Below, piece after piece: positions 11,860-24,415 of a DNA stretch of 64,000 bases; the first letter of the stretch is position 1; each line of letters starts with the position of its first letter. Position numbers and translations under genes: made by a program. The stretch comes from Sanderia malayensis (Eukaryota > Cnidaria > Scyphozoa > Semaeostomeae > Pelagiidae): NCBI GenBank assembly GCA_013076295.1, contig RQOL01000729.1, forward strand, positions 3,534,001 through 3,598,000, given 5' to 3'. The notes below the pieces were generated by a model. That model ran no database searches. It was not told the DNA's origin and saw nothing but the letters and a program-made list of their open reading frames with translations.

Positions 11860-13098
11860 CTTTCTGTCCTTGAGATGTCTTCATATCTTGCTCTGTTTTT
11901 ACGTTATCAATTGACTTCCGGATCTCTCCAGATTCAGACACAAACTCCATTTCCTCGTCATCCACAGTCACAACCATCATCAATTGGTACAACATTTTCA
12001 TTCTGAACAATTTTGTTTTCTTGGAACGTAGTTCTGCCAAGTTGTTGATTATCTGTTTCCTCTTCGCCTGGAGTAATAGCATTAACAATAACATGTTTTT
12101 CTTCTACCCATGCTGAAAGGATCGTCTTAAGCACGTCAAGGTGGCTATTGAACTGTCTCATTGGAATTTCACTTGAAACACTCGCCAACTTTGGGGCAGT
12201 GGCAAATGCTTTTCTGTATTTTTCATGCTGTGACAAGACTTTTCTGGTTTGTGTTTGCTCATCTCTCATGGTGATTGGTAGAATATTATCTAAATCGTCA
12301 TCACTCTTTGCATCTTCAGGCGAATCTTCCTGATTTGTCTTGAATACTCTATGCGAGTTTCTGTAATATAATTTTGTCCATCTTTTGTCGCACAGACGAT
12401 CAGAATACAATGGATGCTGAAGTTGTTTCCTTAAGGCAAAGATGTGGCAACAAGGGAGCATTTCTCAGTTGCAACATTCAATACACCCTTAGTAGAATTA
12501 ACAGTGTAGTTCCCCGAGGCAACATCATTAAAGTCCCCAACTTTCAAGCTCAATGAAATTTTCTGTCGAATGTATTTGTAAGCAAATGACGTACATACTT
12601 CAAGGTATTTTGTCTCGTCAGGGTCAAGCTGGTTTAATTTTACAGGCCTCTTTTGGAACATGGCTAGGGCCCGGTGATCTCGCTCCAACTTTAAAGAAGA
12701 TATACAATGCTGCAGATTTTTATAAAATTGTAATAAACTTGAGTGCCTGGAAACAACACTCTTGAATTTTTGGTTGATGCTTTCGAGATGATTGTTGGTA
12801 GAGTTCATAAAGTTTGCCAACCTATTCTTTAACCCTTCAACCCATTTGTCTTTGATTGGATGTCAATTTTCATTGAAGTAATCTTTCACTTTAGTGAATC
12901 TTGTGCACATGAGCTGTGCATACAAGTCGTCATAAACAGCCTCACTTTTGGACTAAGCCATTGAGTGCAAAATTTAAAGGATTTGTATTCGCTCGTCATT
13001 CGTAATATTCATCTTTTCAGATGTCACCTCCCTGCGAAAATTACGCATTGTATGAAACAAGCATATAAGCAAAGCTGCTTGGGGAAGTTCTTCCTTTA

Positions 13099-14168
13099 CT
13101 AGCCGGGGCGCTCGCGATTGCTCACTTCCCGGAGGGGGGGCAAGTGAAAACAACTTGCGCTGCATTCGCTTATGCTCATGCCCCTTTCATCCCCACGTCC
13201 AATGGGGCAGCTCGCTGCTCTCGCCTGTGGTTGGCGCACTTTGTGCGCTGCATTCCCTCGAGCTCATGCCCCTGTCAACCCCACGTACCCTGGGTTAGCT
13301 CGCTGCACTCGCCTGTGGTTGGCACACTTCTTGCACTGCATTCACTGACACTCATGCCTCTTTCAAACCCACGTACAGTGGGCTAGCTCGCTGTGCTCGC
13401 CTGATAACCCCTTATCATAATTTGTTTATTAAAACTTTGGGCTTGTTTACATGAGGCCTAAGCGTCGCAAGCATGCTGAAGCAACAATGGCGGTCGCCTA
13501 CTACAAAAACTAAAACTATGTCACTCAAAATACAAAACAAAGCTATCACCTGTGTTCTGAATTGTTTCCTGTAATTTTCCAGAGGTCTCTCAAACAATTA
13601 GCAAGTCTTTACAAAGATAATTTAGGTCATAAAACACTTTAAAAGGCGCGCAGTTATCTTTTGTGTTCAAAACAAAAACAGGTGTGTTCTCCAAAAGTAC
13701 CTGCTGTTCAACCCGAGGGCTAATTTGCATAATAACGAAAAATGTGTGACTGTTGACGTGAAGTTGCGAAAGAGCCAATCAAATTGCAGCAAAAGGCGAA
13801 ACGTGTCACTTGAACAGCGAATGCTTTGTTCGAAAATGGAGTTCGCGACGTGAATTTGGAAATTTCGCCAGCTTAAACCGTTGTTTTTTCGTGATAGCCA
13901 ATTAGGCGAACTTTAACAAGAATTTCCTAACCTTTTAGTTGAAACTGTAAGCTCTCATATAGATAACTTTCTGGTTCAGTCGGCAAAGAATAGCTCATTT
14001 GACAATAGCGCAGATTAAGGCCCTCAGAAAAAAGCCTTTATGGATACCTCGTTCGTCGTTTCGGCCCATTGTTTTTGGGCGTTCGAGCTATTGTTTCTGG
14101 TCAAATCTATTGTTTTTGGCAAGGAAAGTGCGTCATCGTGCGTGACTCCGTAGAATATATATATTAGA
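13099..14168 (-). mobile_element. non-autonomous Helitron in the MULE core exon
   Basis: On the minus strand it starts TCTAATATATATATTCTACG (from 14168) and ends ...CCCCGGCTAG (13102-13099). It is flanked by host A before and host T after, with no target duplication. That is the classic Helitron arrangement (5'-TC, CTRR-3', A^T site). Near the 3' end it has GC-rich modules (GCGCACAAAGTGCGC-type hairpins, and CTCCGGG before CCCCGG). Removing it joins GGGATGTGA to TAAAGGAAG and gives continuous MULE reading DVIKEELPQA. No ORF of interest inside. Confidence 0.8.
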
Positions 14169-14395
14169 TCACATCCCGTTCTGTGAGATCTTTGTCAGCC
14201 ATTATGCAATTTGTTTCCTCCCAAGATGGGCTATGCTGTTTAAAGTAAGTCATCATCTGTCTCACTGTATCACGCTGCTCATCAGACACCAACATTTAGC
14301 CTACAACTTCACTTTCTCCATTGCCATCCACCACTAGGAACATATACAAGGGAAGGCGTAAGTCATTCAGTTTGTATGTCGCATGGATTAGCATG

Positions 14396-14943
14396 CTAAA
14401 AAAGAACTGAACCACTGAACCTAAAAAAGAATGTATCCCTCTTTATATCATAGCAAAGGGAAACCAAGCTTATGTTTATTTTTTGTTTATCTTATATGTA
14501 CCTCAATGTAATAATTTGTCAATTTTTCAGAATTTTCGAATTAGGCAAAATTTCGAAAACAAAGATTTCGTACAAATATTTGGGATGGTGTCATATCTAA
14601 AAAAATTATTCTCGAAAAAAGTTGGACAATTTTAAATTTCGAAAATTTAAATTGCAATCTTTTGGAAGAGAATTAACTGTTTTAATTGAAAAGTTCATAA
14701 GGCTTTGAACGGAATTTTTTCCTGATCAAATTTTTTTGCCGTCTTACATAACAACTGTTCAATATTTTCTGTGGTCAATGGCCTACCAGAAAAGGCCAGA
14801 GGAAACAGAAAATAGAGACAGTGATGCGTTGCAGGTTTTTTTAACTACTCTGTATTACTAGTTGTTGTGAATAATTAAAGTCTGTCTAGATATACTTTGA
14901 CAATTTGTGTTTTTTGATGACAACTTTAACTACGTCAACTAAC
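14396..14943 (-). other. intron-like AT-rich stretch in the MULE/ZSWIM gene
   Basis: Lies between donor TCAG|GTTAGTTG (exon ending 14944) and acceptor CTTTTTTAG before 14395. The two exons do not join in one frame and a conserved block expected before HATYKLN is missing, so a deletion or an unseen exon is likely. Confidence 0.45.
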
Positions 14944-17560
14944 CTGAAACTTTCTGCATCTCTTCTGCAAATTCGGATAAACCTCCTTTATTCTTATTCA
15001 CCATATTGTGAATATCCTTCAAAATAACAACTTTTCCTGTGGCTTCTGTAATATGACGTTGCAGGAGCTTTTTGTTTGCTTTCATATCTAGCATCAGCTT
15101 AACGTCTGCTTTAATCTCTTTGTTGATTGCTCTTTGCCTTGGCAGGTGAAGAAAACCATTCTAAAAATAAAGGAAGCATCTTGTGTAATGAATACTTTAT
15201 AGTATCGTTAAATGGAATTGCTGAATCGTCTTTTATACAAAAAGCCTTGTAGCATCAAGAGACATCATTAATCAAGTTGTAAATAATAGCATCTTACAGG
15301 AAGCCTTTTCCTTCTGTTGAATACTTTCTCAGCTAAAAAAATTTAACAAACAAGTGTGACCTACCTGATCAATTTCATGATTGTGTTCCGTTTGAAACTC
15401 TTTCAATATGAGTGAATTTCCATCTTTTGTGTCCGGAATTTTAATGCAACTAGACATCCCATCTGGAAAGTGCTGCAATGAACAGAATGCATTTATTGGG
15501 GTTTATTAGCTAACGAATGTTGTCGCTTTTTCTCTCATATACCTAATGTTGTATCTTCAATTATAGAACTAACAGCTTTTGCACTTAATGGTCTTATGCA
15601 AGCCTGTGGCAATTCTCAATTCAGTCATCATTATTTTCAAATTTCAAATCTTGAAAGGAGAAATAAAAATTTGTGCTCAATTGAAATTGCTTCTAAAAGG
15701 CAATGCTGGCCAGTGGGAGTAGGGTTAATATAAGTGGCTAAAATAACGTGACCATACCTTTGGTTTGGACGGGAGCCTTTAGAAATTGACTTGAAGTTCT
15801 TTCCTCCATGAATACATGCATAGTCAATTTCGCTAAATTTTAAATTGGTGTTTATTTTTTTCTTTGGACATCTCTTCGCATATCCAGTAAGTCTGAGGGA
15901 GCTCCTTTTATAAAGCTGAACAAAGTTGGTCTGTTGATATTCTTCAATGGCTTTTTCAATATCTGACTAGACGTTGAATTGCATTCTAGCCCTCAATCCA
16001 CAATCAAGTTTTGAAGCTTCCTTTTTATCCTCTTCGGGCACTTTCATATAGTCCTGGTGATCTGCTTTAATCTCTGCACTGCTTTCATCATTTCTCTTAT
16101 ATAAGAAGATTGTTCCACACGTGACCAGGAGGAGCTCAACAATGGGTCATTGTCTCCGGAACAATCGACGTTCGAAAAAACAATGGGATCAAAGGAATTT
16201 CGTTGTATCCATAAAGGCTTTTTTTGGGGTGCAAATAAGGATGCAAATCGGTATAGAAATGATCGCTGCATTGTGCTGATGACAGTGTACTATTTGGCTA
16301 ATTTCTAACCCCAGCGGTTCCGGAGTTATGCCCCATTTTGTGCTCCGACTTTCTAGAAAGTTCCCCGGATGGAGTTAATGAGATGCAAAACGAGCAGGGA
16401 GAAACAGGTGTTTTCGTAGTTGAACGGGCGGCAAGTTGATCCGGTTTAACCGTGAATACGTGCCGGAAATCAATTGTAAAGACATGTCAATTGTTCTCAG
16501 GACCTGTGGAGACAATGTGTGGACAATTATTTCAAGGTATTTCCTTTATTCAATTGTTTTTTGCTTTAAATAGCACGAGTTTTGTTTTGTTTCACCTCAC
16601 GTTTTTCTTTCGGCTCGAGGGCCTAACCAAAACACGAAGACAATTTTGATTTTCTCGGGTCGTTCTGGGTCGATTTTCTCCATTTAAACTTTCGATAACT
16701 GTTTATTTACACAAGAACTAAAGTTATATGGCTTTGTTTTTTTTGTTTTGTTGATTTTCCTCTGTTTTTGGACAGTTTTGGCCGAGTTTGGGTTTTGCTG
16801 GAAAACACGAAATTTTCATGCCACACGCGTGTGTTTTGCATTCGGGAAAATTAAATTTTAAGCTGCCAAAACTTTGTTTTTTTCACCCAAATACTTTCGA
16901 TAAATGTTCGCCAAGCTTTTAGCTTCATGTTGATATTTTCGTGGGGTGTGTAGGACAAAAATTGGCCACGCTAATTGAATTTGAAAGTTGGTGAATCGTG
17001 TTTTCAATGCTATTTTTTGCAGGGGCTTGATTTCACGGCCAATTTTGATCAAGAAAATCATGTCTTGAGCTTCAAAAATACCCAACTAAATTTGTGAAAA
17101 GCATTTCTAATGCACCCAATTACTCTCGATACTTATTGGGCAAGGTATCAGCTTCATGTTGGTGTAATTTGAGTTACAATAGACAAATTTTGACCAAGTT
17201 AGGGGAATTTTTGTGTTTTTAAAGTTGGCTGATGAAAAAATTTTTTCACGGGTTTTGTGTTGGGTTGCACTAAATACTCCCTTAAAATTCAAAACAACAC
17301 TGTTAAGAAATGTGAATATATTTATCGGATTCGCTGTTTCCTTAGCTACAGTTTGATATATTTTTTATTAGTGATTGAGTTTAAATTTTCCAGGATTGAT
17401 TAAATTTTTGAAGGCAACTTTTTTTTCAAACTTCACACTGAAGCTATCAACTTTTGGAAGCGGCTTTCAGGGGGCGGCAGCGTGGGCGCGGGGCGGTCGC
17501 ATGGCAGGGGGGAAGATTCGACCTCCCACCTTTATTTTCTTGAGAAATGTGGCGTCGTGT

Positions 17561-18617
17561 GTATTGTAGGGTATGTATTGTAGGGTATGTATCGTAGGGT
17601 ATGTATTGTAGGGTATGTATTGTATTGTATGTATTGTAGGGTATGTATTGTAGGGTATGTATTGTAAGGTATGTATCGTAGGGTATGTATCGTAGGGTAT
17701 GTATTGTAAGGTATGTATTGTAAGGTATGTATTGTAAGGTATGTATTGTAAGGTATGTATTGTAGGGTATGTATTGTAAGGTATGTATTGTAAGGTATGT
17801 ATTGTAAGGTATGTATTGTAAGGTATGTATTGTAGGGTAAGTATTGTAGGGTATGTATTGTAGGGTATGTTATGTAGGGTATGTATTGTAGGGTATGTAT
17901 TGTAGGGTATGTATTGTAGGGTATGTTATGTAGGGTATGTATTTAGGGTATGTATTGTAGGGTATGTATTGTAGGGTATGTAATGTAGGGTATGTATTGT
18001 AAGGTATGTATCGTAGGGTATGTATTGTAGGGTATGTATTGTAGGGTATGTATTGTAGGGTATGTAATGTAGGGTATGTATTGTAGGGTATTTATTGTAG
18101 GGTATGTATTGTAGGTTATGTATATAGGGTATGTATTGTTGGGTATGTATTGTAAGGTATGTATTGTAGGGTATGTATTGTAGGGTATGTATTGTAGGGT
18201 ATGTTATGTAGGGTATGTATTGTAGGGTATGTTATGTAGGGTATGTATTGTAGGGTATGTATTGTAAGGTATGTATTGTAAGGTATGTATCGTAGGGTAT
18301 GTATTGTAGGGTATGTATTATAAGGTATGTATTGTAAGGTATGTATTGTAAGGTATGTATTGTAGGGTATGTATTGTACGGTATGTATTGTAGGGTATGT
18401 ATTGTAAGGTATGTATTGTAGGGTATGTATTGTAGGGTATGTATTGTAGGGTATGTATTGTAGGGTATGTATTGTAGGGTATGTATTGTAGGGTATGTTC
18501 TGTAGGGTATGTATTGTAGGGTATGTATTGTAGGGTATGTATTGTAGGGTATGTTATGTAGGGTATGTATTGTAGGGTATGTATCGTAGGGTATGTACTG
18601 TAGGGTATGTATGTATG
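17561..18617. repeat. 14-bp minisatellite TGTAGGGTATGTAT
   Basis: About 75 copies of a 14-bp unit with frequent variants (TGTAAGG, CGTAGGG, TTATGTAGGG). It runs into a GTAT tetranucleotide tract at its 3' side, from which it probably derives. Confidence 0.9.
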
Positions 18618-18737
18618 TATGTATGTATGTATGGGCATGAGCGGTAGCGAATGCAGCGCGCGAAGCGCGCCAACCAGATTAAGCTTTGTTTATCTGACGG
18701 GCTCCGGGGAGGGAGCGAAGTGACCGAACCCGGCCCA

Positions 18738-18880
18738 TGTATGTATGTATGTATGTATGTATGTATGTATGTATGTATGTATGTATGTATGTATGTATGT
18801 ATGTATGTATGTATGTATGTATGTAGGTATGTAGGTATGTATGTATGTAGGTATGTATGTATGTATGTATGTATGTAAGG
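18738..18880. repeat. GTAT microsatellite
   Basis: Nearly pure (GTAT)n, with a few GTAG interruptions, between two GC-rich hairpin modules. Similar tracts lie at 20773-20870, 21011-21050, 21160-21230, 24172-24310 and 60806-60860. Confidence 0.9.
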
Positions 18881-18985
18881 GCATGAGCGGGAGCGAATGC
18901 AGCGCGCGAAGCGCGCCAACCACATTAAGCTTTTGTTGCTTGGGGGGCTCCGGGGAGGGAGCGTAGCGACCGGGCCCCCGGCTAG

Positions 18986-21509
18986 TCTCTATTATATAAT
19001 CTACGTCGACACGTGACCCGCCGACTCTAAACAATGCCCATTGTCTTTTGAACAATCGACGTTCGAAAAAACAATGGGATCAAAGGAGCGGGCGTTGCCA
19101 CTCAAAGGCTTTTTTCCTGGGGGTCAATAAGGGTGCAAATTGGTATGGAAATGATCGCTGCATTGTGCTGATGAAACTAAAGCTTTCCGCTAATTTCTAA
19201 CCCCAGCGGTTCGGGAGTTATGGCCCATTTTGTGTTCCGACTTTCTAGAAAGTTCCGAGGACGGAGTTAATGAGATGCAAAACGAGCAAGGAGAAGCACG
19301 TGCTTTTTTAGTTGAACGGGCGGCAAGTTGCTCGGGTTTAAATGTGAATACCTGCCGGAAATCAATTGTAAAGACGTGTCAATTGTTGTCAAGACCTGTG
19401 GAGACAATTGGTGAACAATTATTTCAAGGTATTTCTTTTATTTAATTGTTTTTGGCTGAAAATAGCACGAGTTTTGTTTTGTTTCAACTCACGTTTTTCT
19501 TTCGGCTCGAGGGCCTAACCAAAACACGAAGACAATTTTGATTTTCTCGGGTCGTTCTGGGCCGATTTTCTCCATTTAAACTTTCGATAACTGTTTATTT
19601 ACACGAGAACTAAAGTTATATGGCTTTGTTTTTTTTGTTTTGTTGATTTTCCTCTGTTTTTGGACAGTTTTAGCCGAGTTTGGATTTTGCTTGAAAACAC
19701 GAAATTTTCAAGCAACACGCGTGTGTTTTGCACTTGCGAAATTAATTTTTAACCTGCCAAAACTTTGTTTTTTTCACCCAAATACTTTCGATAAATGTTC
19801 CCAAAGCTATAAGCTTCATTTTGATATTTCGTGGGTTCTGTAGGACAAAAATTGGCCACGTTAATTTAATTTGAAAGTTTTAGTGTTTTTAAAGTACGTT
19901 GATGAATTCATTTTTAAACGGCTTTTAGGGGGGCGGCAGGGTGGGCGCTAGGTGGTCGCTTGCCAGGGGGAAGTATCGTAGGGTATGTATTGTAGGGTAT
20001 GTATTTTAGGGTATGTATTTTAGGGTATGTATTTTAGGGTATGTATTGTAGGGTATGTTTGTAGGGTATGTATTGTAGGGTATGTATTTTAGGGTATGTA
20101 TTGTAGGGTATGTATTGTAGGGTATGTATTGTAGGGTATGTATGTAGGGTATGTATTGTAGGGTATTTATTGTAGGGTATTTATTGTAGGGTATGTATTG
20201 TAAGGTATTCATTGTAGGGTATGTATTGTAGGGTATGTATTGTAGGGTATGTATTGTAGGGTTTGTATAGTAGGGTATGTTATGTAGGGTATGTATTGTA
20301 GGGTATGTATTGTAGGGTATGTATTGTAGGGTATGTATTGTAGGGTTTGTATTGTAGGGTTTGTATTGTAGGGTATTTATTGTAGGGTATGTTATGTAGG
20401 GTATGTATTGTAGGGTATGTATTGTAGGGTATGTTATGTAGGGTATGTATTGTAGGGTTTGTATAGTAGGGTATGTTATGTAGGGTATGTATTGTAGGGT
20501 ATGTATTGTAGGGTATGTATTGTAGGGTATGTATTGTAGGGTTTGTATTGTAGGGTTTGTATTGTAGGGTATGTATTTTAGGGTATGTTATGTAGGGTAT
20601 GTATTGTAGGGTATGTATTTTAGGGTATGTATCGTAGGGTATGTATTGTAGGATATGTATGTATGTATGGGCATGAGCGGTAGCGAATGCAGCGCGCGAA
20701 GCGCGCCAACCAGATTAAGCTTTGTCTACTTGACGGGCTCCGGGGAGGGAGCGAAGCGACCGAACCCGGCCCATGTATGTATGTATGTATGTATGTATGT
20801 ATGTATGTATGTATGTATGTATGTATGTATGTATGTATGTATGTAGGTATGTAGGTATGTATGTATGTATGGGCATGAGCGGGAGCGAATGCAGCGTGCG
20901 AAGCGCGCCAACCAGATTAAGCTTTGTTTACTTGATGGGCTCCGGGGAGGGAGCAAAGCGACCGAACCCGGCCCATGTATGTATGTAAGTATGTAGGTAT
21001 GTATTGTAGGGTATGTATGTATGTATGTATGTATGTATGTATGTATGTATGGGCATGAGCGGCAGCGAATGCAGCGCGCGAAGCGCGCCAACCAGATTAA
21101 GCTTTGTCTATTTGACGGGCTCCGGGGAGGGAGCGAAGCGACCGAACCCGGCCCATGTTTGTATGTATGTATGTATGTATGTATGTAGGTAGGTATGTAT
21201 GTATGTATGTATGTATGTATGTATGTATGGGCATGAGCATAAGCGAATGCAGCGCACGAAGTGCGCCAACCACAGGCGAGCGTAGCGAGCTAACCAATTG
21301 TATGTAGAGTTGAAAAGGGCATGAGCGTAAGCGAATGCAGCGCACGAAGTGCGCCAACCACAGGCGAGCGCAGCGAGCTAGCCCATTGTACGTGGGGTTG
21401 AAAGGGGCATGAGCGGGAGCGAATGCAGCGCGCGAAGCGCGCCAACCACATTAAGCTTTTGTTGCTTGGGGGCTCCGGGGAGGGAGCGTAGCGACCGGCC
21501 CCCGGCTAG
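18986..21509 (+). mobile_element. Helitron array unit 2
   Basis: Begins directly after the CTAG of unit 1 with TCTCTATTATATAATC and CACGTGACCCGCCG, and ends CCCCCGGCTAG at 21509. Same layout as units 1 and 3, but with its own minisatellite (19977-20655) and four hairpin/GTAT modules near the 3' end. Head-to-tail junctions with no intervening host DNA are known for Helitrons. Confidence 0.7.
19977..20655. repeat. 14-bp minisatellite, second array
   Basis: Same TGTAGGGTATGTAT family, but with variants (TTTTAGGG, GGGTTTGTAT, GGGTATTTAT) different from the arrays of units 1 and 3, so it expanded separately. Confidence 0.9.
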
Positions 21510-24415
21510 TCTATATATAATAAAATGTGATCACACGTGACCCGCCGACTCTGAACAATGACCTATTGTTTCTTGAACAATCACCATTGTCTTTTGAACA
21601 ATCGACGTTCGACCAAACAATGGGATCAAAGGAGCGGGGCTTGATATCATAAAGGCTTTTTTCCTGGGGGTCAATAAGGGTTCAAATTGGTACCAAAATG
21701 ATCGCTGCATTCTGCCGATGAAAGTAAAGCACTCCGCTAATTTCTAACCCCAGCCGTTCGGGAGTTATGGCCCATTTTGTGTTCCGACTTTCTAGAAAGT
21801 TCCGAGGACCGAGTTAATGAGATGCAAAACGAGAGGGAGAAGCACGTGTTTCTTTAGTTGAACGGGCGGCAAGTTACTCGGGTTTAAACGTGAATACGTG
21901 CCGGAAATCAATTGTAAAGACGTGTCAATTGTTGTCAGGACCTGTGGAGACAATTGGTGGACAATTATTTCAAGGTATTTCCTTTATTTAATTGTTTTTG
22001 GTTGAAAATAGCACGAGTTTTGTTTTGTTTAACCTCACGTTTTTCTTTCGGCTCGAGGGCCTAACCAAAACACGAAGACAATTTTGATTTTCTCGGGTCG
22101 TTCTGGGCCGATTTTGTCCATTTAAACTTTCGATAACTGTTTATTTACACGAAACTAAAGTTATCTGGCTTTGTTTTTTTTGTTTTGCTGATTTTCCTCT
22201 GTTTTTGGACAGTTTTAGCCGAGTTTGGATTTTGCTGGAAAACACGAAATTTTCAAGCAACACGCGTGTGTTTTGCATTTGCGAAAATTAATTTTTAACC
22301 TGCCAAAACTTTGTTTTTTTCACCCAAATACTTTCGATAAATGTTCGCCAAGCTATTAGCTTCATGTTGATATTTTCGTGGGGTGTGTAGGACAAAAATT
22401 GGCCACGTTAATTTAATTTGAAACTTGGTGAATCGTGTTTGAAATGCTATTTTTTGCAAGGGTTTGATTTCACGGCTATTTTTTATGAAGAAAATCATGT
22501 CTTGGACTTCAAAAATTTACAACTAAAATTGCGAAAAGCTTTTCATATGCACCCAAGTACTTTCGATATTTATTTGCCAAGGTATTAGCTTCATGTTGGT
22601 GTAATTTGAGTTACAATAGACAAATTTTGACCAAGTTAGGGGAATTTTTGTGTTTTTAAAGTTGGCTGATGAAAAAATTTTTTCACGGGTTTTGTGTTGG
22701 GTTGCACTAAATACTCCCTTAAAATTCAAAACAACACTGTTAAGAAATGTGAATATATTTATCGGATTCGCTGTTTCCTTAGCTACAGTTTGATATATTT
22801 TTTATTAGTGATTGAGTTTAAATTTTCCAGGATTGATTAAATTTTTGAAGGCAACTTTTTTTTCAAACTTCACACTGAAGCTATCAACTTTTGGAAGCGG
22901 CTTTCAGGGGGGCGGCAGCGTGGGCGCGGGGCGGTCGCATGGCAGGGGGGAAGATTCGACCTCCCACTTTATTTTTTGAGAAATGTGGCGTCGTGTGTAT
23001 TGTAGGGTATGTATTGTAGGGTATGTATCGTAGGGTATGTATTGTAGGGTATGTATTGTATTGTATGTATTGTAGGGTATGTATTGTAGGGTATGTATTG
23101 TAAGGTATGTATCGTAGGGTATGTATCGTAGGGTATGTATTGTAAGGTATGTATTGTAAGGTATGTATTGTAAGGTATGTATTGTAAGGTATGTATTGTA
23201 GGGTATGTATTGTAAGGTATGTATTGTAAGGTATGTATTGTAAGGTATGTATTGTAAGGTATGTATTGTAGGGTAAGTATTGTAGGGTATGTATTGTAGG
23301 GTATGTTATGTAGGGTATGTATTGTAGGGTATGTATTGTAGGGTATGTATTGTAGGGTATGTTATGTAGGGTATGTATTTAGGGTATGTATTGTAGGGTA
23401 TGTATTGTAGGGTATGTAATGTAGGGTATGTATTGTAAGGTATGTATCGTAGGGTATGTATTGTAGGGTATGTATTGTAGGGTATGTATTGTAGGGTATG
23501 TAATGTAGGGTATGTATTGTAGGGTATTTATTGTAGGGTATGTATTGTAGGTTATGTATGTAGGGTATGTATTGTTGGGTATATATTGTAAGGTATGTAT
23601 TGTAGGGTATGTATTGTAGGGTATGTATTGTAGGGTATGTTATGTAGGGTATGTATTGTAGGGTATGTTATGTAGGGTATGTATTGTAGGGTATGTATTG
23701 TAAGGTATGTATTGTAAGGTATGTATCGTAGGGTATGTATTGTAGGGTATGTATTATAAGGTATGTATTGTAAGGTATGTATTGTAAGGTATGTATTGTA
23801 GGGTATGTATTGTACGGTATGTATTGTAGGGTATGTATTGTAAGGTATGTATTGTAGGGTATGTATTGTAGGGTATGTATTGTAGGGTATGTATTGTAGG
23901 GTATGTATTGTAGGGTATGTATTGTAGGGTATGTTCTGTAGGGTATGTATTGTAGGGTATGTATTGTAGGGTATGTATTGTAGGGTATGTTATGTAGGGT
24001 ATGTATTGTAGGGTATGTATCGTAGGGTATGTACTGTAGGGTATGTATGTATGTATGTATGTATGTATGGGCATGAGCGGTAGCGAATGCAGCGCGCGAA
24101 GCGCGCCAACCAGATTAAGCTTTGTTTATCTGACGGGCTCCGGGGAGGGAGCGAAGTGACCGAACCCGGCCCATGTATGTATGTATGTATGTATGTATGT
24201 ATGTATGTATGTATGTATGTATGTATGTATGTATGTATGTATGTATGTATGTATGTAGGTATGTAGGTATGTATGTATGTAGGTATGTATGTATGTATGT
24301 ATGTATGTAAGGGCATGAGCGGGAGCGAATGCAGCGCGCGAAGCGCGCCAACCACATTAAGCTTTTGTTGCTTGGGGGCTCCGGGAGGGAGCGTAGCGAC
24401 CGGGCCCCCGGCTAG
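21510..24415 (+). mobile_element. Helitron array unit 3 (near-duplicate of unit 1)
   Basis: Starts TCTATATATAATAAAATG, with the same CACGTGACCCGCCGACTC block, and ends GGGCCCCCGGCTAG at 24415. From about 22290 on it repeats unit 1 at an offset of roughly 5,436-5,437 bp, including the order of minisatellite variants. Confidence 0.7.
22995..24048. repeat. 14-bp minisatellite, third array
   Basis: Almost the same sequence of variant units as 17561-18617, indicating duplication of the whole array rather than independent expansion. Confidence 0.9.

Larger units (their letters stand above)
16093..18985 (+). mobile_element. Helitron array unit 1 (with minisatellite)
   Basis: Starts TCTCTTATATAAG, then has a CACGTGACC box and repeated ACAATGG/ATCGACGTTCG motifs, then ~1.3 kb AT-rich DNA, a GC-rich block GGCGGCAGCGTGGGCGCGGG, a 14-bp minisatellite (17561-18617), GTAT repeats, hairpin modules and a 3' end GGGCCCCCGGCTAG at 18985. 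The base before the TC is T rather than the expected A; the base after the whole array (25388) is T. No coding potential; ORFs on both strands are repeat translations. Confidence 0.7.

Noticed and set aside
17561..18617. CRISPR-like or telomere-like array (regular units containing TAGGG)
   Set aside because: Units are 14 bp with no spacers and drift gradually, and the repeat is not TTAGGG. It is a eukaryotic minisatellite grown from GTAT.
18318..19055. Tyr/His/Ile/Thr-repeat ORFs across the minisatellites (also at 20-21, 23.7-24.5 and 60.3-61 kb)
   Set aside because: They are translations of GTAT and 14-bp repeats, present in several frames and on both strands, with no other coding evidence.
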